In this document: positions 1 through 6,692 of the stretch, piece after piece
Position numbering within the stretch: position 1 is the first letter of the stretch
Layout of the letters: each line of letters opens with the position of its first letter
NCBI GenBank assembly: GCA_946478765.1
Contig: CAMLDH010000196.1
Location: 1-7,251 of the forward strand
Source of the DNA: an uncultured Oxalobacteraceae bacterium
GTDB lineage: Bacteria > Pseudomonadota > Gammaproteobacteria > Burkholderiales > Burkholderiaceae
Direction of reading: 5' to 3'
DNA length: 7,251 nucleotides
The notes under the pieces: generated by a model
Database searches by the model: none
Told to the model about the DNA's origin: nothing
The model's input: only the letters and a program-made list of their open reading frames with translations
Translations under genes and position numbers: made by a program

Positions 1-487
1 TCGTGATTTTTTGAATTGCCTGTCCCGCCACGCCAGGCACAAACGCATGCGCCGGTCCTTGTCCCGGAATCGCAATCAGCGGATCGATTTGCAGCAAGGG
101 GATCACGACAAATGCGCGTTGCATCATGCGCGGATGCGGTACCGTCAGCGCTTCGGATGAAATGATTTCGTCGCCATACAGCAGCAGATCCAGATCCAGT
201 GTGCGCGGCGCATTCGGATAGGGGCGCTCGCGTCCGGCCGCATGTTCCAGTGCCTGCAATGCATGCAGCAGTTCCTGCGCGCTCAATCCGGTTTCGATGC
301 GGGCTACGGCGTTGATGTAATCGTCGCCGTCCGCATCCAGCGGCGCACTGCGAAACAGGCTGGACTGGCCGCTGACAGTGGTTTTGTCCAGTGCATTCAA
401 TTGCAGCAGCGCGCGTTGCACATGGCTGCGCGCGTCGCCCAGATTCGAGCCGATGCCGACGAATGCCGTTACTTGTTCCACGGTCAC
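1..487 (-). CDS. folK: 6-hydroxymethyl-7,8-dihydropterin pyrophosphokinase (HPPK), C-terminus off the left edge
   Basis: FolK transfers pyrophosphate from ATP to 6-hydroxymethyl-7,8-dihydropterin, the step before dihydropteroate synthase in cytosolic folate synthesis. I translated 162 codons with no stop before the window edge. The E. coli enzyme is about 159 residues, so only a short C-terminal piece should be missing. Visible motifs are the N-terminal GSNLGD (13-18), the family signature APRTLDLDLLLYG (93-105) with R95 and the two metal-binding aspartates D98 and D100, and VPHPRM (116-121). The start is GTG at 487, whose last two bases overlap the TGA of pcnB (GTGA). A GGAAAG lies six bases upstream as a modest ribosome site. 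A second in-frame GTG at 481 is possible, and no ATG lies before the conserved region. Last visible gene of the operon; the pcnB-folK pairing also occurs in E. coli. Confidence 0.95.
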   Translation of the reverse strand, partial: MTVEQVTAFVGIGSNLGDARSHVQRALLQLNALDKTTVSGQSSLFRSAPLDADGDDYINAVARIETGLSAQELLHALQALEHAAGRERPYPNAPRTLDLDLLLYGDEIISSEALTVPHPRMMQRAFVVIPLLQIDPLIAIPGQGPAHAFVPGVAGQAIQKIT

Positions 488-1851
488 TGCCCGCTTTCCG
501 GGGTGCTCGCATCCTTTTGTTTACCCCGTCCGCCGCGTCGGCGCGAGCGTTTTTTCGCGGAGCCGTTCTCGCCTTCGGCTTTCGGCTTTTTCGCCAGCAA
601 GGATTCGCGGCCGGCGCCGTCCGCCTCGACGAATGCGGTCCACCATTCACCGAGCTCGCTATCGATTTCGCCCGACGCGCAGCGCAGCAGCAGGAAATCG
701 TAACCGGCGCGCCAGCGCATGTGTTCCAGCATTTTGTAAGGCGACTTGCCGATGCGGCGTTCGAAGCGCGGCTGCATCGCCCAGATATCGCGCATGTCGG
801 AGGCGATCTTGCGTTGCAGTGCCAGCTTTTCGGTTTGCGTATTGAGCACGTCGTCGGCCGCCAGATGCAAGGCGGGAATCGGATATTCGCCGGCGGCCTG
901 GTACGCATTCCATTTTTCGACGACCTGATGCCATAGCAGCGACGCGAACAGGAAGCCGGGCGACACCGGTTTGCCCTGTTGGATGCGCTTGTCGGTGCTG
1001 GCCAGCGCCAGCGTGACGAATTTCTCGCCCAGCGGCTGCTCGAGCACGACGTCGAGCAGCGGCAGCAGGCCGTGATGCAAACCTTCCTGGCGCAGTTGCT
1101 GCAGGCACGCCAACGCCTGGCCGCTCATCAGCAGCTTCAGCATTTCATCGAATACGCGTGCCGCCGGCACATTGTTGATCAGCGGCGCCATTACCTGAAT
1201 CGGTGCGCGGGTGGCCGGATCAATCGTGAAACCGAGCTTGGCGGCAAAGCGCACCACGCGCAGCAGGCGCACCGGATCTTCGCGAAAGCGCGCTTCGGGA
1301 ACGCCGATCATGCGCAAGGTCTTGTTGCGAATATCCGCGATACCGCCGTGATAGTCGAGCACGGTCTGGCTGGCCGGATCGTAGTACATCGCATTGATGG
1401 TGAAGTCGCGCCGCACCGCGTCTTCGTGCTGTTCGCCGAAGGTATTGTCGCGCAATACGCGGCCATGTTCGTCTTTTGGCGAGCCATCCGATGAAGCGCC
1501 GCGGAAGGTCGTGACTTCGAGTTGTTCCTGTCCCAGCATCACGTGCACGATCTGAAACCGTTTGCCGATGATGAAGGCGCGGCGGAACAGGCGCTTGACC
1601 TGCTCCGGCGTTGCATTGGTCGCGATGTCGAAATCTTTCGGTTTGTGCCCCAACAGTAGATCGCGTACGGCGCCGCCGACCACGAACGCCTTGAATCCGG
1701 CTTCCTGCAAGGTTTGCGTGATCCGCACCGCGTTCGGCGACACCAGTTGCGGATTGATTCCGTGTTCTTTCGGGCCGAGGGTGGTGGGCTTGGTGTTGCT
1801 TTTACCCTGATCTTTGACGCCGAGCATGCGGCGAATGAACTTTTTAATCAT
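484..1851 (-). CDS. pcnB: Poly(A) polymerase I
   Basis: PcnB adds 3' poly(A) tails to RNAs, marking mRNA fragments and regulatory RNAs for exonucleolytic decay. The 455-residue product is a class II nucleotidyltransferase: VVGGAVRDLLLG (57-68), the catalytic metal-binding DFD (D73, D75), then IIGKRFQIVHVM (94-105), which is typical of bacterial poly(A) polymerases rather than CCA-adding enzymes. RRDFTINAMYYDP (147-159) and the neck segment EDPVRLLRVVRFAAKLGF (191-208) follow. The C-terminus is strongly basic (KKRSRRRGGRGK, 433-444), as expected for the RNA-binding tail of this enzyme. Length is close to E. coli PcnB. The ATG overlaps the end of the upstream HAD gene by 8 nt and has no clear Shine-Dalgarno sequence, so translation probably depends on coupling. 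E. coli pcnB is also weakly initiated (AUU start), so low expression may be a shared theme. The 3' end overlaps folK by 4 nt. Confidence 0.96.
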   Translation of the reverse strand: MIKKFIRRMLGVKDQGKSNTKPTTLGPKEHGINPQLVSPNAVRITQTLQEAGFKAFVVGGAVRDLLLGHKPKDFDIATNATPEQVKRLFRRAFIIGKRFQIVHVMLGQEQLEVTTFRGASSDGSPKDEHGRVLRDNTFGEQHEDAVRRDFTINAMYYDPASQTVLDYHGGIADIRNKTLRMIGVPEARFREDPVRLLRVVRFAAKLGFTIDPATRAPIQVMAPLINNVPAARVFDEMLKLLMSGQALACLQQLRQEGLHHGLLPLLDVVLEQPLGEKFVTLALASTDKRIQQGKPVSPGFLFASLLWHQVVEKWNAYQAAGEYPIPALHLAADDVLNTQTEKLALQRKIASDMRDIWAMQPRFERRIGKSPYKMLEHMRWRAGYDFLLLRCASGEIDSELGEWWTAFVEADGAGRESLLAKKPKAEGENGSAKKRSRRRGGRGKQKDASTPESGQ

Positions 1852-2515
1852 TGAATAAATTCAGGATGGGCCAGCCGTGCGCTTGTGCGTGCGCGGTGAG
1901 CTTGGTGTTGGGATTGGTGGCGACCGGATGGGTGACGATCGATAGCAGGGGGATGTCGTTTTGCGAGTCGCTGTAAAAATGGCTGCGTTCAAAACCGGCG
2001 AACGATTTTCCCATCGCGGCCAGCCAGGCATTTGCATTGATGACCTTGCCTGCGCCATAGGGCGGAGTGCCGACCGATTTGCCGGTGAATTCGTTTGCGG
2101 CCGTGAGTTCCGGTTCGGCGGCAATCAGGTGCCCGACGCCGAATGCCTGCGCAATCGGCGCCGTCACGAAGCGGTTGGTGGCAGTGATGATGCAGACCAG
2201 ATCGCCGGCATCGCGATGCTTTTTCACAAGGTCGCGCGCGGCCGGCAGGATCGCCGGATGGATCACGTCGTCCATGAACTGCCGATGCCATTCATCCAGT
2301 TGCTTGCGCGGGAACTGCGCCAGCGTGCCGAACGCGAATTCGAGATATTCCACCGGGTCGAGCGTACCGGCCTGATAGCACGCATAGAATTCGGCATTGC
2401 GTTTTTCGAATGCGACAGTGTCGACCGCGCCGATGCGAGAAAGGAACTGGCCCCACTCGTAATCGGAGTCGAGCGGCAGCAAGGTGTGATCTAGATCGAA
2501 GAGTGCCAGATTCAT
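1844..2515 (-). CDS. HAD superfamily subfamily IB phosphatase, substrate unknown
   Basis: This is a 223-residue haloacid dehalogenase-type phosphohydrolase, probably cytosolic. All four HAD motifs are visible. Motif I is DLDHT (7-11), with nucleophile D7 and acid/base D9. Motif II is IITATN (109-114), with T111. Motif III lysine is probably K157 in GKVINANAW. Motif IV is YSDSQNDIPLL (181-191), with D183 and D187 for Mg2+. The helical cap between motifs I and II (about 15-95) and the spacing fit subfamily IB, the group of phosphoserine phosphatase-like enzymes; some members are annotated as histidinol-phosphatase. Nothing in the sequence fixes the substrate, so I give no gene symbol. It starts 13 nt after the hda stop and ends inside the first codons of pcnB (8-nt overlap). 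Upstream of the ATG there is only an A-rich stretch, no clear ribosome site. Its place in a replication/RNA-decay operon does not reveal its role. Confidence 0.9.
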   Translation of the reverse strand: MNLALFDLDHTLLPLDSDYEWGQFLSRIGAVDTVAFEKRNAEFYACYQAGTLDPVEYLEFAFGTLAQFPRKQLDEWHRQFMDDVIHPAILPAARDLVKKHRDAGDLVCIITATNRFVTAPIAQAFGVGHLIAAEPELTAANEFTGKSVGTPPYGAGKVINANAWLAAMGKSFAGFERSHFYSDSQNDIPLLSIVTHPVATNPNTKLTAHAQAHGWPILNLFND

Positions 2516-2528
2516 TGTGTGATTTTTG

Positions 2529-3212
2529 TCATGCTTTTGTTTCGTTTTCCAACTGGAGCAGGCTGCGCAACAGCGACAAGGTAATCGGCCGTTGCGTCTC
2601 CAGCGAATAGCGGTCCAGGGCGTCGAGCATGGTCGACAAGGATTGCATATCGCGCCGGAAGTGCGTGATCAAATAGGGTAACACGCCAGGCGACAGCGAC
2701 AAACCGCGCGCATGAGCAGCCTGGGTCAATGCCGCGATCTTTTCATCATCGCTCAGACCGTGCACTTGATAGATCAAGCCCCAGCCCAGACGTGTGCGCA
2801 AATCCTCGCGCACCGTCAGCTTGGCTGGTGGCATGGCGCCGGCGGCGACCAGCACGCCGCCGTTTTCGCGTACCTGGTTAAACAGGTTGAATGCTTCGAT
2901 CTGGTGTTCCGGCGACAGCTTGTCGCAATCGTCCAGCAGGTAGAGGGTCACCTTTGGCACACACAGGAAAGCATCGATGCCGGCATCGGCCGCAATATAG
3001 CGTGCATCGCTCGCGGTAGCCAGCGCGTGCAGCAGATGGCTTTTGCCGGCGCCGGCTTCACCCCACAAATAGACAAAGCGCTCGCTCAGCGTGTTTGCCG
3101 TGCGGGTAGCCAAAAGGCGCAACAGCTGCGCCAATTCTGTATTTTGCCCGACGACGAATGTATCCAGGGTTTGCGGTCTTGCCGCACCCCAATCCAGCAA
3201 CAACTGCCTCAT
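2529..3212 (-). CDS. hda: DnaA regulatory inactivator Hda
   Basis: Hda binds the DNA-loaded sliding clamp (DnaN) and stimulates ATP hydrolysis by DnaA, switching off replication initiation after each round (RIDA). The 227-residue product is a single AAA+ module related to DnaA. The N-terminal QLLLDW (3-8) sits where Hda proteins carry the clamp-binding motif. Walker A is GEAGAGKS (51-58), Walker B is YLLDDCD (91-97), the box VII region is REDLRTRLGWG (135-145) with R141 as the likely arginine finger, and a sensor II-type FRRDM lies at 185-189. There is no DNA-binding domain IV, which separates it from DnaA. The ATG at 3212 is preferred over an in-frame upstream ATG at 3326. The extra 38 residues would overlap perM and are not Hda-like, and GAAGA lies about 7 nt upstream of 3212. 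perM ends 10 nt upstream. Confidence 0.94.
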   Translation of the reverse strand: MRQLLLDWGAARPQTLDTFVVGQNTELAQLLRLLATRTANTLSERFVYLWGEAGAGKSHLLHALATASDARYIAADAGIDAFLCVPKVTLYLLDDCDKLSPEHQIEAFNLFNQVRENGGVLVAAGAMPPAKLTVREDLRTRLGWGLIYQVHGLSDDEKIAALTQAAHARGLSLSPGVLPYLITHFRRDMQSLSTMLDALDRYSLETQRPITLSLLRSLLQLENETKA

Positions 3213-3222
3213 GCTTGATTCT

Positions 3223-4308
3223 TCATGATTGATTATAAAAACCGCTATCGAGATAGTGCGCGCGCAAATGCCTGAATCCGACCGAGACCACGGCGGACGC
3301 GGGTAGCGCCAGCAGCACACCCACAAAACCGAATAATTGACCGAACGCGAGCAACGCGAAAATCACCGCCAGCGGATGCAGGCCGATGCGTTCGCCAACC
3401 AGGCGCGGCGTCAAAAAGAAGCTTTCGATGATTTGCCCGAAGCCGTAGATGATCGCGACTATAAGCACGCCATGCAAGCCTTCGAATTGCAAAAAAGCGG
3501 CGATGAGCGCGAGCAGCAATCCCAGGCCAAAGCCAAGATAAGGAATAAACACCAGCAAGCCGGTAATGATGCCAACCGGGAGCGCAACGTCAAAACCATT
3601 CAGGCCGAGTGCTGCCGAGTAATACACTGCGAGGACCAGCATGACTGCCAATTGCCCGCGCAGGTATTGGGCCAGCAGGCCATCGACTTCCTGCGCCAGA
3701 TGCATCGCACGGCTGATCCAGCGGCGCGGAACTGCATTCTCCAGCCATCGCAGCAGCGGGTGCCAGTCCATCAACAGATAGAACAACACGATGGGGATCA
3801 ATGCAGCCGTCGCCATCCAGCCCAAGACCGCAATGCCGCCGACCTTGGCGGAGGCCAGCACGGCACTCCAGATTTCATCGCCGCTGGCTGCAAACTGCTG
3901 GGTCAGGAGCTTTTGCAGGCCCGCGCTATCGAGCCGGACCTTGATGCCGAACCGATGCAGCTCCGGACCGACGGTTTCATTCAGCTTTGTCAGGAAGTGC
4001 GGAATCTGCTCCTGCAGCAGTGTGACTTCCTTTTGCAGTACCGGCACTACAATCAGCACCAATGCCATGATTGCCGCCAATAGCAGCAACATCACGACCG
4101 TGACCGCGGCCGCACGCGGCATCGCAAACCTGCCGATGCGATGCGAGGTCAGCCAGTCGACCCCCGGATTCAATGCATACGCCAGGATCGCCGCCGCAAT
4201 AAAAGGCGTCAATACCGGGCCCAGAAGCACCAGCAATGCCACAAGCGCAAGGCCTATCGCCAGCCACAACCAGGTTTGTTTCTGCTCTGTAGTGAAAGAA
4301 AAAGGCAT
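3223..4308 (-). CDS. perM: AI-2E family / PerM-type membrane transporter
   Basis: This is a polytopic inner-membrane protein of the AI-2E transporter family (UPF0118; E. coli PerM and TqsA belong here). The family exports small molecules or ions, including autoinducer-2 in a few cases; the substrate here is unknown. In the 361 residues I see hydrophobic segments at about 12-30, 32-47, 68-90, 155-180, 218-236, 242-275, 278-300 and 310-345. A soluble region at about 91-150 between early and late membrane segments is the usual layout. Conserved family features are LRGQL (216-220), IPYLG (255-259), and the C-terminal run [15 protein letters not shown] followed by [18 protein letters not shown]. 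The ATG at 4308 gives a normal short N-terminus but has no obvious Shine-Dalgarno sequence. It is the first gene of the minus-strand operon, diverging from purM. A purM-perM-hda neighbourhood is also known from other proteobacteria, for example Pseudomonas. Confidence 0.93.
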   Translation of the reverse strand: MPFSFTTEQKQTWLWLAIGLALVALLVLLGPVLTPFIAAAILAYALNPGVDWLTSHRIGRFAMPRAAAVTVVMLLLLAAIMALVLIVVPVLQKEVTLLQEQIPHFLTKLNETVGPELHRFGIKVRLDSAGLQKLLTQQFAASGDEIWSAVLASAKVGGIAVLGWMATAALIPIVLFYLLMDWHPLLRWLENAVPRRWISRAMHLAQEVDGLLAQYLRGQLAVMLVLAVYYSAALGLNGFDVALPVGIITGLLVFIPYLGFGLGLLLALIAAFLQFEGLHGVLIVAIIYGFGQIIESFFLTPRLVGERIGLHPLAVIFALLAFGQLFGFVGVLLALPASAVVSVGFRHLRAHYLDSGFYNQS

Positions 4309-4334
4309 GAAATCGCGGGTTAGAGGGATCGATT

Positions 4335-4343
4335 TGATAAAAT
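4335..4343 (+). promoter_or_regulatory. Candidate extended -10 promoter of purM
   Basis: TGATAAAAT fits an extended -10 element (TGnTATAAT with one mismatch). It lies about 80 nt upstream of the purM ATG, in the 115-nt divergent intergenic region. No convincing -35 hexamer sits 17 nt upstream, which is tolerated by extended -10 promoters. A transcript starting near 4350 would have a leader of about 75 nt beginning with the stem-loop at 4347-4390. A short inverted repeat AAATCG/CGATTT (4310-4315 and 4330-4335) overlaps the upstream side and could be an operator, but six base pairs can arise by chance. I found no equally good promoter for perM on the opposite strand; TATTTTATC there is the best weak candidate. 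Confidence 0.45.
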
Positions 4344-4346
4344 ACG

Positions 4347-4390
4347 GGTTTAGCCGGCTGCTTCACGACTGCATCAGTCCGGCTTCAACC
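4347..4390 (+). promoter_or_regulatory. Stem-loop in the purM leader
   Basis: GGTT (4347-4350) pairs with AACC (4387-4390), and AGCCGG (4352-4357) pairs with CCGGCT (4379-4384), with a small internal loop between them. CTG/CAG (4358-4360, 4375-4377) can extend the stem inward. An alternative small hairpin, ACTG-CAT-CAGT (4368-4378), lies inside the loop. It falls at the expected 5' end of the purM transcript. The following GTCTATTTTA is only weakly U-rich, so it is not a convincing terminator. It may stabilise the 5' end or expose the start region. It does not match a riboswitch I recognise. Confidence 0.4.
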
Positions 4391-4423
4391 GTCTATTTTA
4401 CCGCCTCTGCCGCCAATCACATC

Positions 4424-5467
4424 ATGAGTTCCACTTCTAACGTTTCCCTTTCCTATCGCGACGCCGGTGTCGATATCGACGCAGGCGATGCTCTGGTCGA
4501 AGCCATCAAGCCCTTTGCCAAACGTACGATGCGCGAAGGCGTCATGGGCGGCATCGGCGGTTTCGGTGCGCTGTTTGAGGTCAGCAAAAAATTCAAGGAG
4601 CCGGTGCTGGTCTCCGGTACCGATGGCGTTGGCACCAAGCTGAAACTTGCGTTTCACTTGAACAAACACGACACGGTCGGCATCGATCTGGTTGCGATGA
4701 GCGTCAACGATATCCTGGTGCAGGGCGCCGAACCCCTGTTTTTCCTCGACTATTTCGCGTGCGGCAAGCTCGATGTGCCGACCGCGACCGATGTCATCAA
4801 AGGCATTGCGAAAGGCTGCGAACTGGCCGGCTGCGCATTGATCGGCGGCGAAACCGCTGAAATGCCGAGCATGTATCCGGACGGCGAGTACGACCTGGCC
4901 GGCTTCGCGGTGGGCGCGGTCGAGAAAGCCAAGCTCATCGACGGCAGCAAGATCGTGCCCGGCGACGTGGTGCTGGGGCTGGCATCGTCGGGTGCGCACT
5001 CCAACGGTTATTCGCTGGTGCGCAAGATTATCTCGGTCGCGCAGCCCGACCTGAATGCCGATTTCCATGGCCGCAAGCTGGCTGACGTATTGCTGGAGCC
5101 GACCCGTATTTATGTGAAACCCTTGCTGGCACTGATGGATGCACTGGAAGTCAAAGGCATGGTGCATATCACCGGCGGCGGTTTGGTTGAAAACATACCG
5201 CGCGTGTTGAAAGATAATCTGACCGCGGTATTGCAGCGCGACGCATGGGTGATGCCGCCGTTGTTTACCTGGCTGCAGCAGCACGGCGGCGTGGCGGATG
5301 CGGAAATGCACCGCGTGTTCAATTGCGGTATCGGCATGACAGTCATCGTGTCGAAAGAAAATGCAGATGCGGCGATCGCGCAGTTGAAAGCGGCCGGCGA
5401 AACGGTGACGCGCATTGGCGAAATTCGTGCGCGCCAGGAAGGTGAAGCGCAGACCATCGTGGTGTAA
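4424..5467 (+). CDS. purM: Phosphoribosylformylglycinamidine cyclo-ligase (AIR synthetase)
   Basis: PurM uses ATP to close formylglycinamidine ribonucleotide (FGAM) to aminoimidazole ribonucleotide (AIR), the fifth step of cytosolic de novo purine synthesis. The 347-residue product has the normal family length (E. coli about 345). Landmarks are [16 protein letters not shown] (10-25), [11 protein letters not shown] (42-52), the nucleotide/substrate loop [14 protein letters not shown] (64-77), [25 protein letters not shown] (split as [11 protein letters not shown] 86-96 and [10 protein letters not shown] 101-110), [12 protein letters not shown] (140-151), [14 protein letters not shown] (185-198) and [14 protein letters not shown] (249-262). 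The reading frame stays open far upstream, across perM on the other strand, but the ATG at 4424 places the conserved SYRDAGV ten residues in, as in homologues. No Shine-Dalgarno is evident before it. It is divergent from perM, and a palindromic element begins on the base after its TAA stop. No purN follows here. Confidence 0.97.
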   Translation: MSSTSNVSLSYRDAGVDIDAGDALVEAIKPFAKRTMREGVMGGIGGFGALFEVSKKFKEPVLVSGTDGVGTKLKLAFHLNKHDTVGIDLVAMSVNDILVQGAEPLFFLDYFACGKLDVPTATDVIKGIAKGCELAGCALIGGETAEMPSMYPDGEYDLAGFAVGAVEKAKLIDGSKIVPGDVVLGLASSGAHSNGYSLVRKIISVAQPDLNADFHGRKLADVLLEPTRIYVKPLLALMDALEVKGMVHITGGGLVENIPRVLKDNLTAVLQRDAWVMPPLFTWLQQHGGVADAEMHRVFNCGIGMTVIVSKENADAAIAQLKAAGETVTRIGEIRARQEGEAQTIVV

Positions 5468-5624
5468 GGTGATTTCCGTGAACAAATATCCCATTTTCGC
5501 GGCGCATACGGGCGCGCTGCTGCGTTGTTCCTCGTTTGTGTGGCCCGCCACACGGCACTCGTCACGCCTTGCATCGCATCCCGTCTGCACCACGACCATG
5601 GGATATTCATTCACGGAAATCACC
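5468..5624. repeat. 157-bp imperfect palindrome, possible MITE or fold-back element
   Basis: The two ends are 27-bp inverted repeats, 5468-5494 and 5598-5624, matching at 25 positions; both begin GGTGATTTCCGTGAA reading inward. The symmetry continues inward: GCATACGGG (5504-5512) pairs with CCCGTCTGC (5579-5587) with one mismatch, and the centre is GTGTGGCCCGCCACAC (5538-5553). The outer arms and the central hairpin share the same axis near 5546, so this is one structure rather than separate repeats. The trinucleotide TAA flanks it on both sides (5465-5467, which is the purM stop, and 5625-5627), which could be a target duplication. Removing the element plus one TAA leaves purM intact with its stop codon. 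It carries no convincing gene. It could instead be a 3'-UTR RNA structure or a REP-like element. Confidence 0.8.
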
Positions 5625-5641
5625 TAATCGACGGGTATTGT

Positions 5642-5680
5642 AAAAATGGCGGCAAGAGAATCTCTTGCCGCCATTTTTTT
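5642..5680. terminator. Bidirectional rho-independent terminator
   Basis: A perfect 11-bp stem, GGCGGCAAGAG (5648-5658) with CTCTTGCCGCC (5662-5672), closes an AAT loop. It is extended by a T-A pair and flanked by AAAAA on the left (5642-5646) and seven T residues on the right (5674-5680). Read on the plus strand it ends purM transcripts. Read on the minus strand the A-run becomes U-run, so it also ends the Anbu gene, whose stop lies about 19 nt away. This is as strong an intrinsic terminator as one finds between convergent genes. Confidence 0.95.
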
Positions 5681-5698
5681 CGCCTGAAACTTGGCCGC

Positions 5699-6580
5699 TC
5701 AGGGCTGCTTGTTCCCGCCGCTTTGCTGCGCCAAGGTCTGCAGCGGCGCGGAATAGGGCGCTTTGGCTGCCTTCAAGTCCGCCGGCGGCGCCACGCGCAC
5801 CGGTTGGCTGACTGCATTGGTGGTGGAGACGGCATTGGTCGCAGATTCCGGCGCCGCATTCCAGATCGGGTCGGCGATCCCCTCGAACACGGTTTTTAAT
5901 TGCTTGCCCCACGTGCTGCGTATCATCTGGAAGTACTGGTTCTTCTCGTCGATCGTCACGAACCGCGTGACAGAAAAGGTGTCCGCTTCGTAGATCAGCA
6001 AGTCCAGCGGCAGGCCGACCGAGATGTTCGAGCGCAGGGTCGAATCCATCGAAATCAATGCGCATTTCGCGGCTTCATTCAACGGTGTCGCCGGGCTGAC
6101 CACGCGATCGATAATCGGTTTGCCATACTTCGCTTCACCGATCTGGAAATACGTGTTTTCGTTATGCGACTCGATGAAGTTGCCGGCGGAGTACATCTGG
6201 AACAAGCGGCAGCGCTCGCCCTTGATCTGGCCGCCGAAAATCATGCTCACATTAAAATCGATGCCGAATTGCGCCAGCGACTTGGCATCCCGTTCATGCA
6301 CCGCGCGTATCGCTTCGCCGACAATCTGCGCTGCTTCATATATCGACGCCGCCGTCCACACGCTCTTGCCAGCGGCGGTCACATGTTCTGAAATGATTTG
6401 CCGGATCGATTGCGAAATCGACAGATTGCCGGCCGCCATTAAGACCATCATCCGGTCGCCGGGATTTTCAAACACGCTCATCTTGCGGAATGTGCCGACT
6501 TGATCGACACCCGCATTGGTGCGCGAATCGGAAAGGAATACCAACCCCGCGTCGAGGCGCATCGCAACACAATAAGTCAT
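5699..6580 (-). CDS. Anbu-type proteasome-related peptidase with C-terminal extension
   Basis: Anbu is a bacterial homologue of the proteasome beta subunit and HslV, an N-terminal nucleophile hydrolase reported to form open helical rings without a known partner ATPase. The product begins MTYCVAMRLDAGLVFLSDSRTN (split as MTYCVAMRLD 1-10 and GLVFLSDSR 12-20). Removal of Met1 would expose the Thr2 nucleophile, with D18 and K33 at the positions of the proteasomal catalytic Asp and Lys. The NAGVDQVGTFRKMSVFE region (22-38) and SMIFGGQI (112-119) are typical. The peptidase domain ends near residue 240, the usual family size. Residues 241-293 form an Ala/Pro/Gln/Asn-rich tail with a short repeat (TNAVST, TNAVSQ). 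The ATG is fixed by the required Thr, yet the bases before it are pyrimidines (TCTCCTCATCCTC), so there is no Shine-Dalgarno. It lies 112 nt downstream of the transglutaminase-like gene, its usual cassette partner. Substrate unknown. Confidence 0.93.
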   Translation of the reverse strand: MTYCVAMRLDAGLVFLSDSRTNAGVDQVGTFRKMSVFENPGDRMMVLMAAGNLSISQSIRQIISEHVTAAGKSVWTAASIYEAAQIVGEAIRAVHERDAKSLAQFGIDFNVSMIFGGQIKGERCRLFQMYSAGNFIESHNENTYFQIGEAKYGKPIIDRVVSPATPLNEAAKCALISMDSTLRSNISVGLPLDLLIYEADTFSVTRFVTIDEKNQYFQMIRSTWGKQLKTVFEGIADPIWNAAPESATNAVSTTNAVSQPVRVAPPADLKAAKAPYSAPLQTLAQQSGGNKQP

Positions 6581-6692
6581 GAGGATGAGGAGAAAAATAA
6601 GCCGAAAAGAGAAATTCTACAGGAAGCAGGCGCGTGCGCCCGCCGGTAACGGGCCCTGTTGTTTTATGGCTTTTTTAATAAAAATGAAAATG
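6581..6692 (-). other. 112-nt spacer between the transglutaminase-like gene and the Anbu gene
   Basis: This gap is long compared with the spacings of the perM-folK operon. It contains an AT-rich stretch just after the transglutaminase-like stop, a 5-bp hairpin GCCCG/CGGGC (6638-6642 and 6650-6654) with a 7-nt loop, and a minus-strand TAGAAT (6614-6619) that resembles a -10 box but lacks a recognisable -35. The last 13 bases before the Anbu ATG are pyrimidine-rich and include CCTCAT twice in tandem (the second overlapping the start codon). The Anbu gene may have its own weak promoter here; I cannot show it. Confidence 0.35.

Noticed and set aside
484..1851. tRNA nucleotidyltransferase (CCA-adding enzyme) as an alternative for pcnB
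   Set aside because: The IIGKRFQIVHVM segment, the basic C-terminal tail and the pairing with folK fit poly(A) polymerase I, and no HD domain is seen.
3213..3326. N-terminal extension of Hda from the ATG at 3326
   Set aside because: It overlaps perM coding sequence and does not resemble Hda; the ATG at 3212 has GAAGA upstream and puts the clamp-binding motif at the N-terminus.
3337..4083. 248-codon Gln-rich open frame antisense to perM
   Set aside because: Composition is that expected from reading a membrane-protein gene backwards; no motif and no ribosome site.
3791..4423. Open frame extending PurM upstream by about 211 residues
   Set aside because: It runs antisense through perM, is not PurM-like, and the ATG at 4424 gives the family's normal N-terminus and length.
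4385..5623. Long 412-codon open frame antisense to purM, starting in the palindrome
   Set aside because: It is a shadow of the purM codon pattern (high His, Gln, Ala, Arg) with no recognisable domain. Its first codons only read the palindrome arm.
5468..5624. Palindrome as the purM transcription terminator
   Set aside because: It lacks a terminal T-run; the compact stem with T-run at 5642-5680 is the clear terminator.
6638..6654. Hairpin in the spacer before Anbu as an intrinsic terminator
   Set aside because: The stem is only 5 bp and no U-run follows it on the minus strand.
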